The translations under genes were made by a program, and so were the position numbers. DNA of 64,000 nucleotides. It comes from Rothia sp. P100. GTDB lineage: Bacteria; Actinomycetota; Actinomycetes; Actinomycetales; Micrococcaceae. Where the stretch lies: NCBI RefSeq assembly GCF_023712425.1, contig NZ_JAMAYG010000004.1, forward strand, positions 62,001-126,000, in the 5' to 3' direction. The notes under the pieces were generated by a model. It had not been told where the DNA came from. It was given only the letters and a program-made list of their open reading frames with translations, and did not search any database. Shown in pieces: positions 29,030-38,261 of the stretch; position 1 is the stretch's first letter, and each line of letters begins with the position of its first letter.

Positions 29030-30127
29030 ATGGCTTTCTCACGCAAGCACATTGCATCAACCGGTTCACTGCTGGGTGTCTCCGCCCTCCTGCTTGCAGG
29101 TTGTGGAGCAGCTCCCGAAGAATCATCATCAGCATCCGGGGAGTCCAGCGACTACCTTGGCTGCATCGTTTCTGACTTTGGTGGCTTCCAGGACAAGTCC
29201 TTCAACCAGAACTCCTACGCTGGCGTAAAGCACGCTGAGACCGAGTTCGGTATTATCATGAAGGAAGCTCAGTCCACCGCTGAGACCGACTACGCTCCCA
29301 ACCTCAACGAGATGGTCCAGGCCGGTTGTAACCTCACCGTTACCGTAGGCTTCGGTTTGGCTGATACCACCAAGGAAATCGCAGAAGCTAACCCCGATCT
29401 GCACTTCACCATCGTGGATGATAACTCCATCGAGCTGGATAATGTGCGCCCCATTGTCTTTGACACCGCTCAGGCTGCTTTCCAGGCCGGTTACGTTGCC
29501 GCAGCACAGTCAAAGACCGGCAAGGTAGCTACCTACGGTGGTATGGAATTCCCCACCGTCACTATCTTCATGGATGGGTTCGCGCAGGGTGTTGACTACT
29601 ATAACCAGCAGAAGAACGCAGACGTTGAGGTTCTGGGCTGGAACAGCGACAGCCAGAGCGGTACCTTCACCGGCGACTTCGAGGATGCCACCAAGGGCAA
29701 GACCAACACTCAGAACTTCCTTGATCAGGGTGCTGACGTGATTATGCCCGTTGCTGGCCCCGTAGGTTCAGGTACTCTTGAAGCTGTTAAAGAATACAAC
29801 GCATCAAACCCCGATTCACCCGCATCTGTTGTATGGGTTGACGCTGATGGCTTCGAAACCAACGCTGACTACCAGGACATCATCCTCACCTCTGTCATGA
29901 AGAAAATGGATGACGCTATCACCGAGACCATCAAGGCTGACATGGACGGTAACTTCACCTCCGAGGCTTACATCGGTACCTTGGAGAACGATGGTGTGGG
30001 CTTGGCTCCCTTCCACAACTTCGATTCCGAGGTAACTGACGAAACCAAGGCTGAACTGGACAAGATCAAAGAAGATATTATCTCCGGTACTATCAAGGTT
30101 GAAACCGCTGGCTCACCCACCGCATAA
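29030..30127 (+). CDS. BMP-family nucleoside-binding lipoprotein
   Basis: 365-residue extracellular binding protein of the Bmp/PnrA family, which feeds purine or other nucleosides to an ABC importer. The signal peptide ends in LLLAGCGA with the lipid-anchored Cys at residue 25. Family motifs include DFGGFQDKSFNQNSY, GFGLADTTKEIA, GKVATYGGMEFPTV and VVWVDADGFE. It is the first gene of an importer operon with the ATPase at 30315 and permeases at 31912 and 33216. A terminator-like hairpin after it probably sets the binding protein at a higher level than the membrane parts. Confidence 0.93.
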   Translation: MAFSRKHIASTGSLLGVSALLLAGCGAAPEESSSASGESSDYLGCIVSDFGGFQDKSFNQNSYAGVKHAETEFGIIMKEAQSTAETDYAPNLNEMVQAGCNLTVTVGFGLADTTKEIAEANPDLHFTIVDDNSIELDNVRPIVFDTAQAAFQAGYVAAAQSKTGKVATYGGMEFPTVTIFMDGFAQGVDYYNQQKNADVEVLGWNSDSQSGTFTGDFEDATKGKTNTQNFLDQGADVIMPVAGPVGSGTLEAVKEYNASNPDSPASVVWVDADGFETNADYQDIILTSVMKKMDDAITETIKADMDGNFTSEAYIGTLENDGVGLAPFHNFDSEVTDETKAELDKIKEDIISGTIKVETAGSPTA

Positions 30128-30153
30128 CTCCTAGCAGTTGAGCCATAGTAAAG

Positions 30154-30193
30154 GCGGCTCGCACTCCCCCTAGGGTAGTGTGAGCCGCTTGTT
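30154..30193 (+). terminator. Stem-loop between BMP lipoprotein and ABC ATPase genes
   Basis: GCGGCTCGCACT (30154-30165) pairs with AGTGTGAGCCGC (30177-30188), followed by TTGTTT. A partial terminator here is common in importers where the binding protein is needed in excess. Confidence 0.75.
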
Positions 30194-30314
30194 TGCCCCC
30201 TGGTTCTTCCCTCGGCAAGAGACCAGTTAGACTAAAGCACAACGTATACGCGAAGCCACTCCAGTTTGCCGCTGGGTAAGGGGCTGCGCCGGTTCTTACA
30301 CAGAAAGCCACTCG

Positions 30315-31922
30315 ATGAAACTCGAACTGCGCAAGGTTACCAAACGGTTTGGTGATTTTACCGCTAACGACAGCATTGACCTGACCGTCACCCCTGGCAC
30401 GGTTCACTGTCTCCTGGGGGAAAATGGGGCGGGTAAATCTACTCTGATGAACGTTATCTATGGTCTCTACCGCCCTACCGAGGGTCAGATGTTCATTGAT
30501 GATCAGCCGGTGGAATTCTCCGGGCCTTCGGATGCAATGGCAGCCGGTATCGGTATGGTGCACCAGCACTTTATGCTGGTTCCCGTGTTCACGGTGGCAG
30601 AAAACGTAGCCCTGGGTGCTGAATCGATCAAGGGCGCTACCCTTGATCTTGAGTCAACCCGCAAGAAAATCCGTGAAATCTCTGACCGCTACGGCTTCCA
30701 GGTAGACCCAGATGCCGTGGTTGAGGATTTGCCGGTGGGTGTTCAGCAGCGCGTTGAGATCATCAAGGCACTGGTGCGCGATGCTGAAATCCTCATTCTA
30801 GACGAGCCTACCGCCGTCCTTACCCCTGCAGAAACTGATCAGCTGTTGGGTATCATGGATCAGTTGCGTAAGGACGGCAAATCTCTGCTCTTCATCTCGC
30901 ACAAGTTGCGTGAGGTGCGCGAAATTTCTGATGATATCACCGTGATTCGCCGCGGTAAGGTGGTCGGTCACGCCCAGCCCACCATGTCAACTACTGAGCT
31001 GGCTTCCATGATGGTGGGCAAAAATGTTCAGCTAACCGTGGATAAGGACGCGGCCCAGGTCAGCGACAAAGTCTTTGAGGTTAAGAACCTGACCCTGATG
31101 GCAGATAACGGTGTGCCCCTGCTCAAAAAAGTCAGCTTTGAGGTGCGCGGCGGTGAGATTCTTGCTGTGGCTGGTGTGCAGGGTAACGGGCAGACCGAAC
31201 TGGCAGAAAGCATTATTGGCCTTCACCCCAAGGCAACAGGTTCTCTGAGTCTCAACGGCACCGAGCTGTTGGGTATGAGCACCAAGCAGGTGTTGCGCTC
31301 TGGGGTTGGCTTTGTGCCTGAAGACCGTAGCAAGGACGGGCTCATCGGCTCCTTCTCGATTTCTGAGAATCTGGTACTCGACCTGTTTGATAGCCCTGAG
31401 TTTTCTTCAGCCGGTACTCTCAACCGATCAAAGATTTCAGCTAACGCTGATCGCGCTGGTACTGAATTTGATATCAGAATGGGCTCTAAGGAGCACACTG
31501 CATCCACCCTATCCGGCGGCAACCAGCAGAAAATTGTTGTAGCGCGCGAGCTGAGTCGGGACCTGCAACTCTTTGTTGGCTCCCAGCTCACCCGTGGTGT
31601 GGATGTCGGTTCAATCGAATTTATTCACAAACGCATCGTGCAAGAACGCGATAAGGGCGTGCCCGTTCTCATCGTTTCTACCGAACTGGATGAGGTCTAT
31701 GGCCTTGCCGACCGCATTGCCGTCTTCTTACACGGTGAGCTGATGGGCATCGTCCCACCGACCACCCCCAGATCTGTGCTGGGCCAGATGATGGCAGGTG
31801 CCACCTACGAGGAGGCGCTGGCAGCTGATACCGAGCACTCAGAGGCATCGAGTGGCTCTGCTGCTAAAACCCAGGTAACCGAGTCTGCTCCGCGGGCAGA
31901 AGGAGAAGAGAATGAGCGATAA
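30315..31922 (+). CDS. Nucleoside ABC importer, ATP-binding protein
   Basis: 535-residue double ATPase of the sugar/nucleoside (RbsA/NupO-like) type. The first domain has a full Walker A (LLGENGAGKSTLMN), signature VGVQQRVEIIKAL and Walker B LILDEPTAVLTP. The second has the family's altered loop GVQGNGQTELAE and signature LSGGNQQKIVVARE, with an altered Walker B before TRGVDVGS. An extra tail rich in Ala, Glu and Ser follows residue 500. Its end overlaps the first permease gene by 11 bp. It energises uptake with the BMP lipoprotein. Confidence 0.94.
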   Translation: MKLELRKVTKRFGDFTANDSIDLTVTPGTVHCLLGENGAGKSTLMNVIYGLYRPTEGQMFIDDQPVEFSGPSDAMAAGIGMVHQHFMLVPVFTVAENVALGAESIKGATLDLESTRKKIREISDRYGFQVDPDAVVEDLPVGVQQRVEIIKALVRDAEILILDEPTAVLTPAETDQLLGIMDQLRKDGKSLLFISHKLREVREISDDITVIRRGKVVGHAQPTMSTTELASMMVGKNVQLTVDKDAAQVSDKVFEVKNLTLMADNGVPLLKKVSFEVRGGEILAVAGVQGNGQTELAESIIGLHPKATGSLSLNGTELLGMSTKQVLRSGVGFVPEDRSKDGLIGSFSISENLVLDLFDSPEFSSAGTLNRSKISANADRAGTEFDIRMGSKEHTASTLSGGNQQKIVVARELSRDLQLFVGSQLTRGVDVGSIEFIHKRIVQERDKGVPVLIVSTELDEVYGLADRIAVFLHGELMGIVPPTTPRSVLGQMMAGATYEEALAADTEHSEASSGSAAKTQVTESAPRAEGEENER

Positions 31923-33219
31923 GCAGCCCGCTGCCCAGCAGGTAGACCCTGCTCTGGCAGCCGACACCGACGCACCGACTCCTCCTCAGGATGTCCCTTC
32001 GCAACTGGTGGAAACCCAGAAGCCCTCCCTCTTCGCCCGGATTGCCGGCGGTAGCATTGGCCTCTCTATTGGCGCAGCACTGGCTGCTTTTATTGTGGGC
32101 GGCCTGCTAATTGCTGTAACCGACCCAGCAACCCAGGCAGCATCACGGTACTTCTTTGCGCGCCCGCTGGATACCCTTGCCGCTGGGTGGAGCGCTGCTT
32201 ATGACTCCTACGTAGCTCTTTTGCAGGGTTCAATCTTCAACCCCAATGGCAGGAACTTCACCCAGCAGATTCGTCCGCTGACAGAAACCTTAACCGTTGC
32301 AACACCCCTCATTTTTGCAGGTCTGGCTGTGGCGCTGTCCTTCCGAGCAGGTCTCTTTAACATCGGTGCTCAGGGCCAGATTATTCTGGGTGCCATCGTC
32401 TCAGGTTGGGTAGCTCTGAACGCGGGCCTCCCCGTTATCGTTATGGTTCCCCTGATTCTGCTGGGCGGTATCGTTGGTGGCGCTATCTGGGGTGGCATCA
32501 TTGGTGTTCTCAAGGCTCGCACGGGCGCGCACGAAGTCATCCTCTCTATTATGATGAACTACATCGCTGCCAACCTTTTGGTCTACTTGCTGAAGACTCC
32601 GTTGCTGCAGCGCGAAGGTAGTTCTAACCCCATCTCAGAGAAGCTGGGCGAGAACGCCCTCTTTCCGCTCCTGCTGGGCCCGCAGTTTCGTCTGCACGCA
32701 GGTTTCTTAGCGGCGCTCCTAGCAGTAGCTTTCGTCTGGTGGTTGCTAAATAGCTCTACCGTCGGCTTCCGCCTGCGCGCGGTGGGCGCTAACCCCAACG
32801 CCGCCCGCACCGCCGGTATCTCCGTGGCATCGGGCTACATTGTGGTGATGGCACTATCCGGTGCTTTGGCCGGTCTCGCGGGCGCAGCTCAGGTAGCTGG
32901 AACCGAAAAAGTACTCTCTACCGGTATTGCGGCGTCCCTCGGCTTTGACGCCATTACCGTAGCGCTACTGGGCCGCTCCAAGCCTGTGGGCACCTTCTTC
33001 GCAGCTCTTCTCTACGGAGCCTTCCGCGCCGGTGGCGTATCAATGCAGGTCAGCACCGGTACTGACATTGACATCGTCTTGGTGCTCCAGGCTCTTATCG
33101 TTCTCTTTATTGCCGCACCTCCGCTGGTGCGCGCAATCTTCCGTCTGCCCGACCCCACCGGGGCACCGCGCACCAAAAAGAAGAAGTCCGCATCTAAGGC
33201 AGTGGAGGCAGCAGCATGA
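31912..33219 (+). CDS. Nucleoside ABC importer, permease 1
   Basis: 435-residue membrane permease of the BPD_transp_2 (RbsC-like) family with an N-terminal cytoplasmic extension of about 40 residues, about nine membrane helices, and a basic end (RTKKKKSASK). The segment GLFNIGAQGQIILGA and EVILSIMMNYIA are typical of the NupP-like subunit. It overlaps the ATPase gene by 11 bp and the second permease by 4 bp (ATGA), so the three are translationally coupled. Confidence 0.93.
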   Translation: MSDKQPAAQQVDPALAADTDAPTPPQDVPSQLVETQKPSLFARIAGGSIGLSIGAALAAFIVGGLLIAVTDPATQAASRYFFARPLDTLAAGWSAAYDSYVALLQGSIFNPNGRNFTQQIRPLTETLTVATPLIFAGLAVALSFRAGLFNIGAQGQIILGAIVSGWVALNAGLPVIVMVPLILLGGIVGGAIWGGIIGVLKARTGAHEVILSIMMNYIAANLLVYLLKTPLLQREGSSNPISEKLGENALFPLLLGPQFRLHAGFLAALLAVAFVWWLLNSSTVGFRLRAVGANPNAARTAGISVASGYIVVMALSGALAGLAGAAQVAGTEKVLSTGIAASLGFDAITVALLGRSKPVGTFFAALLYGAFRAGGVSMQVSTGTDIDIVLVLQALIVLFIAAPPLVRAIFRLPDPTGAPRTKKKKSASKAVEAAA

Positions 33220-34508
33220 GCGTCGTAGCTACTCAAAACACTAAGGTCTCAGCTGAGACCGAAACCGGTGGTGTGAAGAACTGGAAAAACCCGGTTATTT
33301 ACACGGTCTTGGCTCTGCTCTCGGTCTTCTTGATTGGGATCCGTGCCCCTGAGAAGACTATTAGCCTCGGTATTTCCGACGGCGTACGCTGGTTCCAAGC
33401 CGAACCTCTGCAGATTAACCCCCAGGTTTACGGCTGGGTGGCTGTGGTGATCATGCTGGCTCTAGCCGCCTACGCTCTGGTAACAACCAACACCGGTAAG
33501 CTACTAGGCCGCTGGGTAGCACCCCTCTTCTGGCTTACTTTTGTCACCGGTCTACTGGTTTGGGCTATTGGTTCTACCGCCAAACCCTCCCTGTCACTGG
33601 TCTCACTGCTGACCGGTGCGGTAGCACTGTCTATCCCCATGATTTTTGGTTCCATGGGTGGTCTGCTCTGCGAGCGCTCAGGCATCGTCAACATTGCTAT
33701 CGAGGGGCAACTGCTCTTCGGCGCTTTTTCGGCGGTGTTGGTGGGCTCTCTCACCGGTAGCCCCTGGGCGGGTTTATTGGCAGCTATGGCCGGTGGCGTG
33801 CTGGTTTCGAGTATCCTGGCCCTCTTCTCCATCAAGTACCTGGTGGATCAGGTCATCGTGGGTGTGGTGGTTAACGTGCTGGTCTCGGGTCTCACCGGCT
33901 TCCTGTTTGCCCGCGTCCTGCAGCCCAATGCACCCACCCTCAACTCTGCGCCCAAGCTGCCCGGCTTCGAAATCCCCGTTCTATCACAGATCCCCGTCAT
34001 CGGACCGGTACTGTTCGACCAGAATGTTCTGGTCTACCTCATGTACTTCGTTGTAGGGCTGATTTGGTTCGCGCTCAACAAGACCAAATGGGGTCTGCGT
34101 ACCCGCGCGGTAGGCGAACACCCCAAGGCAGCTGACACTCTGGGTGTTAACGTCAATCGACTGCGTCTGATGAACGTGCTGCTGGCCGGTGCTGTAGCCG
34201 GTATGGGTGGAGCCTTCTTTACCCTGGTGTCGGTGTCCGCCTTCAACTCTGACATGACAGCGGGGCAGGGCTACATCGCGCTGGCCGCACTCATTTTCGG
34301 ACGCTGGACTCCGGTGGGTGCCCTGAGCGCAGCCCTTCTCTTTGGTTTTTCACTGAACCTGCAGTTCGTGCTCTCCATTCTGGGCACCCAGGTGCCCACC
34401 GAGCTGCTGGCAATGTTGCCCTACCTTGTCACCATCTTTGCGGTGGCAGGTCTGGTAGGCCGTTCACGTGGCCCGGCAGCTGTAGGCACGCCCTACGTCA
34501 AGGAATAG
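33216..34508 (+). CDS. Nucleoside ABC importer, permease 2
   Basis: 430-residue second permease, NupQ-like. It has an N-terminal block of extra helices (residues about 25-125) and then the conserved core GGLLCERSGIVNIAIEGQLL, VVNVLVSGLTGF and RAVGEHPKAADTLGVNVNRL. It starts inside the stop of permease 1 (ATGA). The nearby cytidine deaminase and thymidine phosphorylase suggest the importer takes up pyrimidine as well as purine nucleosides. Confidence 0.93.
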   Translation: MSVVATQNTKVSAETETGGVKNWKNPVIYTVLALLSVFLIGIRAPEKTISLGISDGVRWFQAEPLQINPQVYGWVAVVIMLALAAYALVTTNTGKLLGRWVAPLFWLTFVTGLLVWAIGSTAKPSLSLVSLLTGAVALSIPMIFGSMGGLLCERSGIVNIAIEGQLLFGAFSAVLVGSLTGSPWAGLLAAMAGGVLVSSILALFSIKYLVDQVIVGVVVNVLVSGLTGFLFARVLQPNAPTLNSAPKLPGFEIPVLSQIPVIGPVLFDQNVLVYLMYFVVGLIWFALNKTKWGLRTRAVGEHPKAADTLGVNVNRLRLMNVLLAGAVAGMGGAFFTLVSVSAFNSDMTAGQGYIALAALIFGRWTPVGALSAALLFGFSLNLQFVLSILGTQVPTELLAMLPYLVTIFAVAGLVGRSRGPAAVGTPYVKE

Positions 34509-34517
34509 CGACCGATG

Positions 34518-34551
34518 AATGGCTACTGCACGATAGAGTGCGGTAGCCATT
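34518..34551 (+). other. Perfect intercistronic hairpin before cdd
   Basis: AATGGCTAC (34518-34526) pairs with GTAGCCATT (34543-34551) and the stem continues inward to 14 bp with one T-G pair around the loop GATAGA. No T tract follows, and the cdd ribosome binding site starts 8 bases later. It may set RNA stability or attenuate cdd translation. Confidence 0.65.
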
Positions 34552-34570
34552 GCTGTCTAAGGAAGGCATG

Positions 34571-34957
34571 ATGACTTCAATTAACTGGGATGAACTAACA
34601 GATGTGGCACGCCGTGCCTTGGCCACCTCCTATGCTCCCTACTCCAAGTACCCGGTGGGTGCTGCTGCACTGACCGAGGACGGCCGCATCGTCTCTGGCG
34701 CTAATATCGAGAACGCTTCCTTGGGTATAACCCTCTGTGCCGAGTGTTCGCTGATCTCTGATTTATTTCGTACCGGCGGCGGTAAACTGATGGCCTTTGC
34801 CTGCGTGGATGGGGCAGGGGAGCCACTCATGCCCTGCGGACGTTGCCGTCAGTTGCTCTATGAACACAGTGCCGCAGGAATGATGATTAAGTCTGCCGGT
34901 GGAATCATGACCATCGAGCAGATGTTACCCGATGCCTTTGGTCCCGAACGGCTCTAA
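34571..34957 (+). CDS. cdd: Cytidine deaminase
   Basis: 128-residue zinc enzyme that converts cytidine and deoxycytidine to uridine and deoxyuridine. It shows the substrate stretch SYAPYSKYPVGAA, GANIENASLGITLCAE with zinc Cys and proton-shuttling Glu, and PCGRCRQ with the other two zinc Cys. The ATG at 34571 is preferred because AAGGA lies seven bases upstream; an ATG directly before it at 34568 is possible. It follows the nucleoside importer and precedes thymidine phosphorylase, forming a pyrimidine salvage step. Confidence 0.95.
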   Translation: MTSINWDELTDVARRALATSYAPYSKYPVGAAALTEDGRIVSGANIENASLGITLCAECSLISDLFRTGGGKLMAFACVDGAGEPLMPCGRCRQLLYEHSAAGMMIKSAGGIMTIEQMLPDAFGPERL

Positions 34958-35043
34958 AACAGTAGACGGCTGCTTTAGACGGGCAGCCGCTAGCTTCAAC
35001 TGGCATACTGGAAGATAGACAACACACAAAGAGGTGGGGCGAA

Positions 35044-35073
35044 ATGGCCCTGTTGATGAGAGGACGCGCGTGA
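35044..35073 (+). CDS. Possible 9-residue leader peptide before deoA
   Basis: AGAGGTGGGGCGAA precedes ATG and a short frame reading MALLMRGRA. Its TGA stop (35071-35073) overlaps the GTG start of deoA (35070), in the form GTGA. This would couple deoA translation to the leader. It is seen directly in the sequence; translation itself is not shown. Confidence 0.4.
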   Translation: MALLMRGRA

Positions 35074-36368
35074 GTAACGAGGCTTTTGACGCTGTAGATG
35101 TCATCCGTACCAAGAGGGACGGCGGGCAGCTATCGAATGATCAGATTGACTGGGTCATTGATGCCTACACCCGAGGTGTAGTAGCTGATGAGCAGATGAG
35201 TGCCCTTGCCATGGCAATTTTCCTCAACGGCATGAGCCGGGCTGAAATTGCTCGGTGGACCGATGCCATGATTCGTTCGGGTGAGCGCATGGATTTCTCG
35301 TCCATCATTGGCCCGGGCAAGAAGATTGCTACCGCCGATAAACATTCCACCGGGGGTGTAGGCGATAAAATCACCCTACCTTTGGCCCCTTTGGTAGCCG
35401 TCTACGGGGTTGCGGTGCCGCAACTATCTGGCCGCGGGTTAGGCCATACCGGTGGAACCCTCGATAAGCTAGAGGCCATTCCTGGCTGGCAGGCTAGTAT
35501 TTCCAACGAGCGAACCATCGATATTCTAGGTTCTATCGGTGCAGTTATTTCTGCCGCCGGCTCAGGGCTAGCGCCGGCTGATAAGAAGCTCTACGCACTA
35601 AGAGACACCACCAGCACCGTTGAAGCCATCCCGCTCATCGCCTCATCCATCATGAGCAAGAAAATTGCTGAAGGCACCGGGTCTCTGGTGCTCGATGTCA
35701 AGGTTGGTTCGGGTGCTTTTATGAAAGACATTCAGCAGGCCCGCGAACTAGCTGAGGTTATGGTGGGACTGGGGCATGACGCCGGGGTCACCACCAGTGC
35801 GCTGCTCACCAACATGGACACCCCGTTGGGCCTGACCGTAGGTAATGCCTGCGAGGTTGAAGAGTCGGTTGAGGTCCTCGCCGGTGGCGGCCCAGCGGAT
35901 GTCGTTGAACTGACGCTTGAACTAGCGCGGGTGATGTTGAGGAACTCGGGCGTAGACGCCGACCCCGCTGAAGCTCTTAAAGACGGGCGCGCCATGGACA
36001 AGTGGCGTCAGATGATTTCAGCCCAGGGCGGTGACCCTGATGCTGCCCTGCCGGTGGCTCGTGAAACCCACACTGTACTTGCTCCGCAGACCGGCACCCT
36101 GACCCGCTTGGACGCGCTCTCGGTGGGTGTGGCGTCCTGGCGTCTTGGGGCTGGCCGAGCCCGCAAGGAGGACGCTGTGCAGCTAGCTGCAGGTATCAAG
36201 CTTCACGCAAAACCCGGGGACACAGTGACTGAGGGGCAGCCCCTGATGACCCTCATGACCGACACCCCTGAACGGTTTGACCGTGCCCTGCAGTCTCTTG
36301 AGGATGCATGGGATATTAACGGCCAACTGTCAGAAACCTCCATCATCCTTGATCGTATTAACGCCTAG
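35070..36368 (+). CDS. deoA: Thymidine phosphorylase
   Basis: 432-residue enzyme that splits thymidine or deoxyuridine with phosphate to the base and deoxyribose-1-phosphate. The phosphate and base site appears as DKHSTGGVGDK, and GRGLGHTGGTLDKLEAIPG is the family signature, with KVGSGAFMK later. The GTG at 35070 is set by AGAGGA six bases upstream and by the family N-terminus. It follows cdd by 112 bp, so imported cytidine or deoxycytidine can be deaminated and cleaved. Confidence 0.95.
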   Translation: MSNEAFDAVDVIRTKRDGGQLSNDQIDWVIDAYTRGVVADEQMSALAMAIFLNGMSRAEIARWTDAMIRSGERMDFSSIIGPGKKIATADKHSTGGVGDKITLPLAPLVAVYGVAVPQLSGRGLGHTGGTLDKLEAIPGWQASISNERTIDILGSIGAVISAAGSGLAPADKKLYALRDTTSTVEAIPLIASSIMSKKIAEGTGSLVLDVKVGSGAFMKDIQQARELAEVMVGLGHDAGVTTSALLTNMDTPLGLTVGNACEVEESVEVLAGGGPADVVELTLELARVMLRNSGVDADPAEALKDGRAMDKWRQMISAQGGDPDAALPVARETHTVLAPQTGTLTRLDALSVGVASWRLGAGRARKEDAVQLAAGIKLHAKPGDTVTEGQPLMTLMTDTPERFDRALQSLEDAWDINGQLSETSIILDRINA

Positions 36369-36404
36369 CGCGCCACTCCCTAGCCAGAAAAGAGAAGACA
36401 AGCC

Positions 36405-38135
36405 ATGGGTCTCTTCAGCCGCAAAAAAGATCAGCAGCGGGCAGCTGTAACCGCACCTCGCGACGTTCTAGCTCCTGCCCTCATTGCACCTTCAAAAGAG
36501 TCTGCACGTGCCCCCGAGCAACAGGCAGAAGTAGGCGGTGCATTGCGCGCTCTCGCACAGAAGATGCGCGCCACCGCTGATGGACAGATCACCCTCCACC
36601 TGGTTCAGCAGGGTAACGATATGAGCTACACCTTCTACCAGCGCGGCAACGAGCTAGAAAAAGGTAGCGTGCTACCCGGGGGCGACTGGTTTACCGAGGT
36701 TGCCGATCTCTACGTGGAAGAGGAAAAGGGCGAGCGCGGAGCCTTCACCCGTGCCCTCATTATGGTGAGCCCCGCTGCTGCCGAGGAGGAGCAGGTGCAG
36801 GCTTCTTTCATCAATTCGGAAAAGGGCAGCAGCCACAACCTGAACTACGCCCTAACTGCTGATAAGCCGGTAGCGTCTTCTGAGCAGGCTCAGGCTGAGC
36901 CGATTGAGACGGAACAGGGGTCACCCGAGGCAGAACACCTCGAGACAGCAAGCGCGGCGTCCGAACCTGCCCCTGAGGACGGCCCGACTGCAAGTAACCC
37001 GGGGGAGCGTGGATCGGCTAGCTTAGCAGCATCGACCGAGGCAGAAGAGAGCGCAGATGAGCAGACGAGCACTCATAAGGCTCAGTTCCTGGCTCCCTCA
37101 GCTACTTCTGATGCCACGGTCGAGAGCGTATCTTCTGAAGACCCCAATGAGGACACCGCAGCTGAGGTGGAGGGTGCACCTGTGAGTCAAGAGACCGAGG
37201 TTCCCGCCCAGGTTACTGAAACTCCTGTCTCAGCTGAAACTGAAACTGTGAAGGAGGAGGACTATCAAGAACAGAGCCTTGAGCAGGACGCACAGCTCAC
37301 GAAAACAGAGGGGTCTAAAGAGTTCACCGCTGCCTCTGAAACCGCTGGAGAACGTGCCGATACGGATGAGACCCTAGAGAACCCCGAGAATCATAACCCT
37401 GCTACCGATGGTCCTGCAGACTCACATGATGGGGGAGAGAGCACAGCGGTAGCTCCCGTTCTACCCATGGGTGGCCCCAGCAGCCTGCCCATCCACCTCG
37501 ATGATGACGCTTTTGATACCCACGATGAGCAGACCGTGGTCGCTCCGGCGGCTGCCTCCCGCCCTGCCCTGGCATCGGCACCGCTTGATGCCCCCAGCGC
37601 GGGCGCTAATGTGGACGTCGCTCCCTCGTTTGCAGCCCAGAGCTACACCAAGCCCTCGGAAACCACCTTGGCTGAGGGCAACCTGGTGCTGACCGAAGCA
37701 GAGGTCGTCTCCCGCTTCGCACCTGCCTACGATGCTCTCTTTGGTGAAAACGGCACAGCGCTGGATGTTTCCACGGTGCTGATCCGGGTGCGCTCGCTGG
37801 GCTCCTACTACGATGCTCTAACTCACGTGCGCCGTAACGGCTTCTGGGAACAGGTGCGCACCTTTGACCTGGTACCCGAGGAAACCTTGGCTATCTTGCA
37901 GCTCAAGGCTGACTCCTACAAGGAGGGGAGCGGCTCACCCCTGGCCATCAATATCCGCTTCACCCCCGGTGTGCCCGCAGCAGTCAGTTTCGACTACACC
38001 GATGAGGAAGCCTTCATCAGCTACCCTGAGCGCCTGCCCGCCCAGCAGTATGTTGAAGAGCTACGCATGTTCCCCCGCACCGGCGCTAACATACCGGCGC
38101 ATATGAACGACGCGCTGGCGTCCTGGACCTTCTAA
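36405..38135 (+). CDS. Two-domain protein with long acidic linker, function unknown
   Basis: 576 residues, not firmly recognised. A basic start (MGLFSRKKDQQR) precedes a folded part at about 45-150. Then comes a linker of about 250 residues very rich in Glu, Ala, Thr and Ser, with repeated ET/SAE patterns, then a second folded part at about 425-576. Both folded parts suggest the YezG/DUF600-like fold of antitoxin and immunity proteins: helix, then strands such as LHLVQQGNDMSYTFYQRG in the first. In the second, FDYTDEEAFISYPERLP, YVEELRMFPRTGANIPAHM and a terminal W fit the family end. This is my inference from pattern. It lies between deoA and add, close enough for cotranscription. Confidence 0.6.
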   Translation: MGLFSRKKDQQRAAVTAPRDVLAPALIAPSKESARAPEQQAEVGGALRALAQKMRATADGQITLHLVQQGNDMSYTFYQRGNELEKGSVLPGGDWFTEVADLYVEEEKGERGAFTRALIMVSPAAAEEEQVQASFINSEKGSSHNLNYALTADKPVASSEQAQAEPIETEQGSPEAEHLETASAASEPAPEDGPTASNPGERGSASLAASTEAEESADEQTSTHKAQFLAPSATSDATVESVSSEDPNEDTAAEVEGAPVSQETEVPAQVTETPVSAETETVKEEDYQEQSLEQDAQLTKTEGSKEFTAASETAGERADTDETLENPENHNPATDGPADSHDGGESTAVAPVLPMGGPSSLPIHLDDDAFDTHDEQTVVAPAAASRPALASAPLDAPSAGANVDVAPSFAAQSYTKPSETTLAEGNLVLTEAEVVSRFAPAYDALFGENGTALDVSTVLIRVRSLGSYYDALTHVRRNGFWEQVRTFDLVPEETLAILQLKADSYKEGSGSPLAINIRFTPGVPAAVSFDYTDEEAFISYPERLPAQQYVEELRMFPRTGANIPAHMNDALASWTF

Positions 38136-38150
38136 AACCTACTGGAGTTT

Positions 38151-38211
38151 ACCGCCCGGTCACTGCCTGCTAGCTGCCATCTGGTAGCTGATCATGCAGC
38201 GGCCGGGCGGT
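38151..38211 (+). terminator. Stem-loop after the acidic-linker gene
   Basis: ACCGCCCGG (38151-38159) pairs with CCGGGCGGT (38203-38211), followed by TTCTG. The loop is long and contains a smaller AGCTGCC...GGTAGCT hairpin. It lies upstream of the adenosine deaminase gene. Confidence 0.65.
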
Positions 38212-38261
38212 TTCTGTACACTGGCACCAAACCTATGACATCGAGGACAAAAGAGAAAATC

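Noticed and set aside
30315-31922. Altered Walker A and B motifs in the second ATPase half
   Set aside because: This asymmetry is normal for RbsA/NupO-type double ATPases, so it is not damage.
36369-36404. Gap between deoA and the acidic-linker gene as a promoter region
   Set aside because: It is only 36 bases with no visible promoter; cotranscription is simpler.
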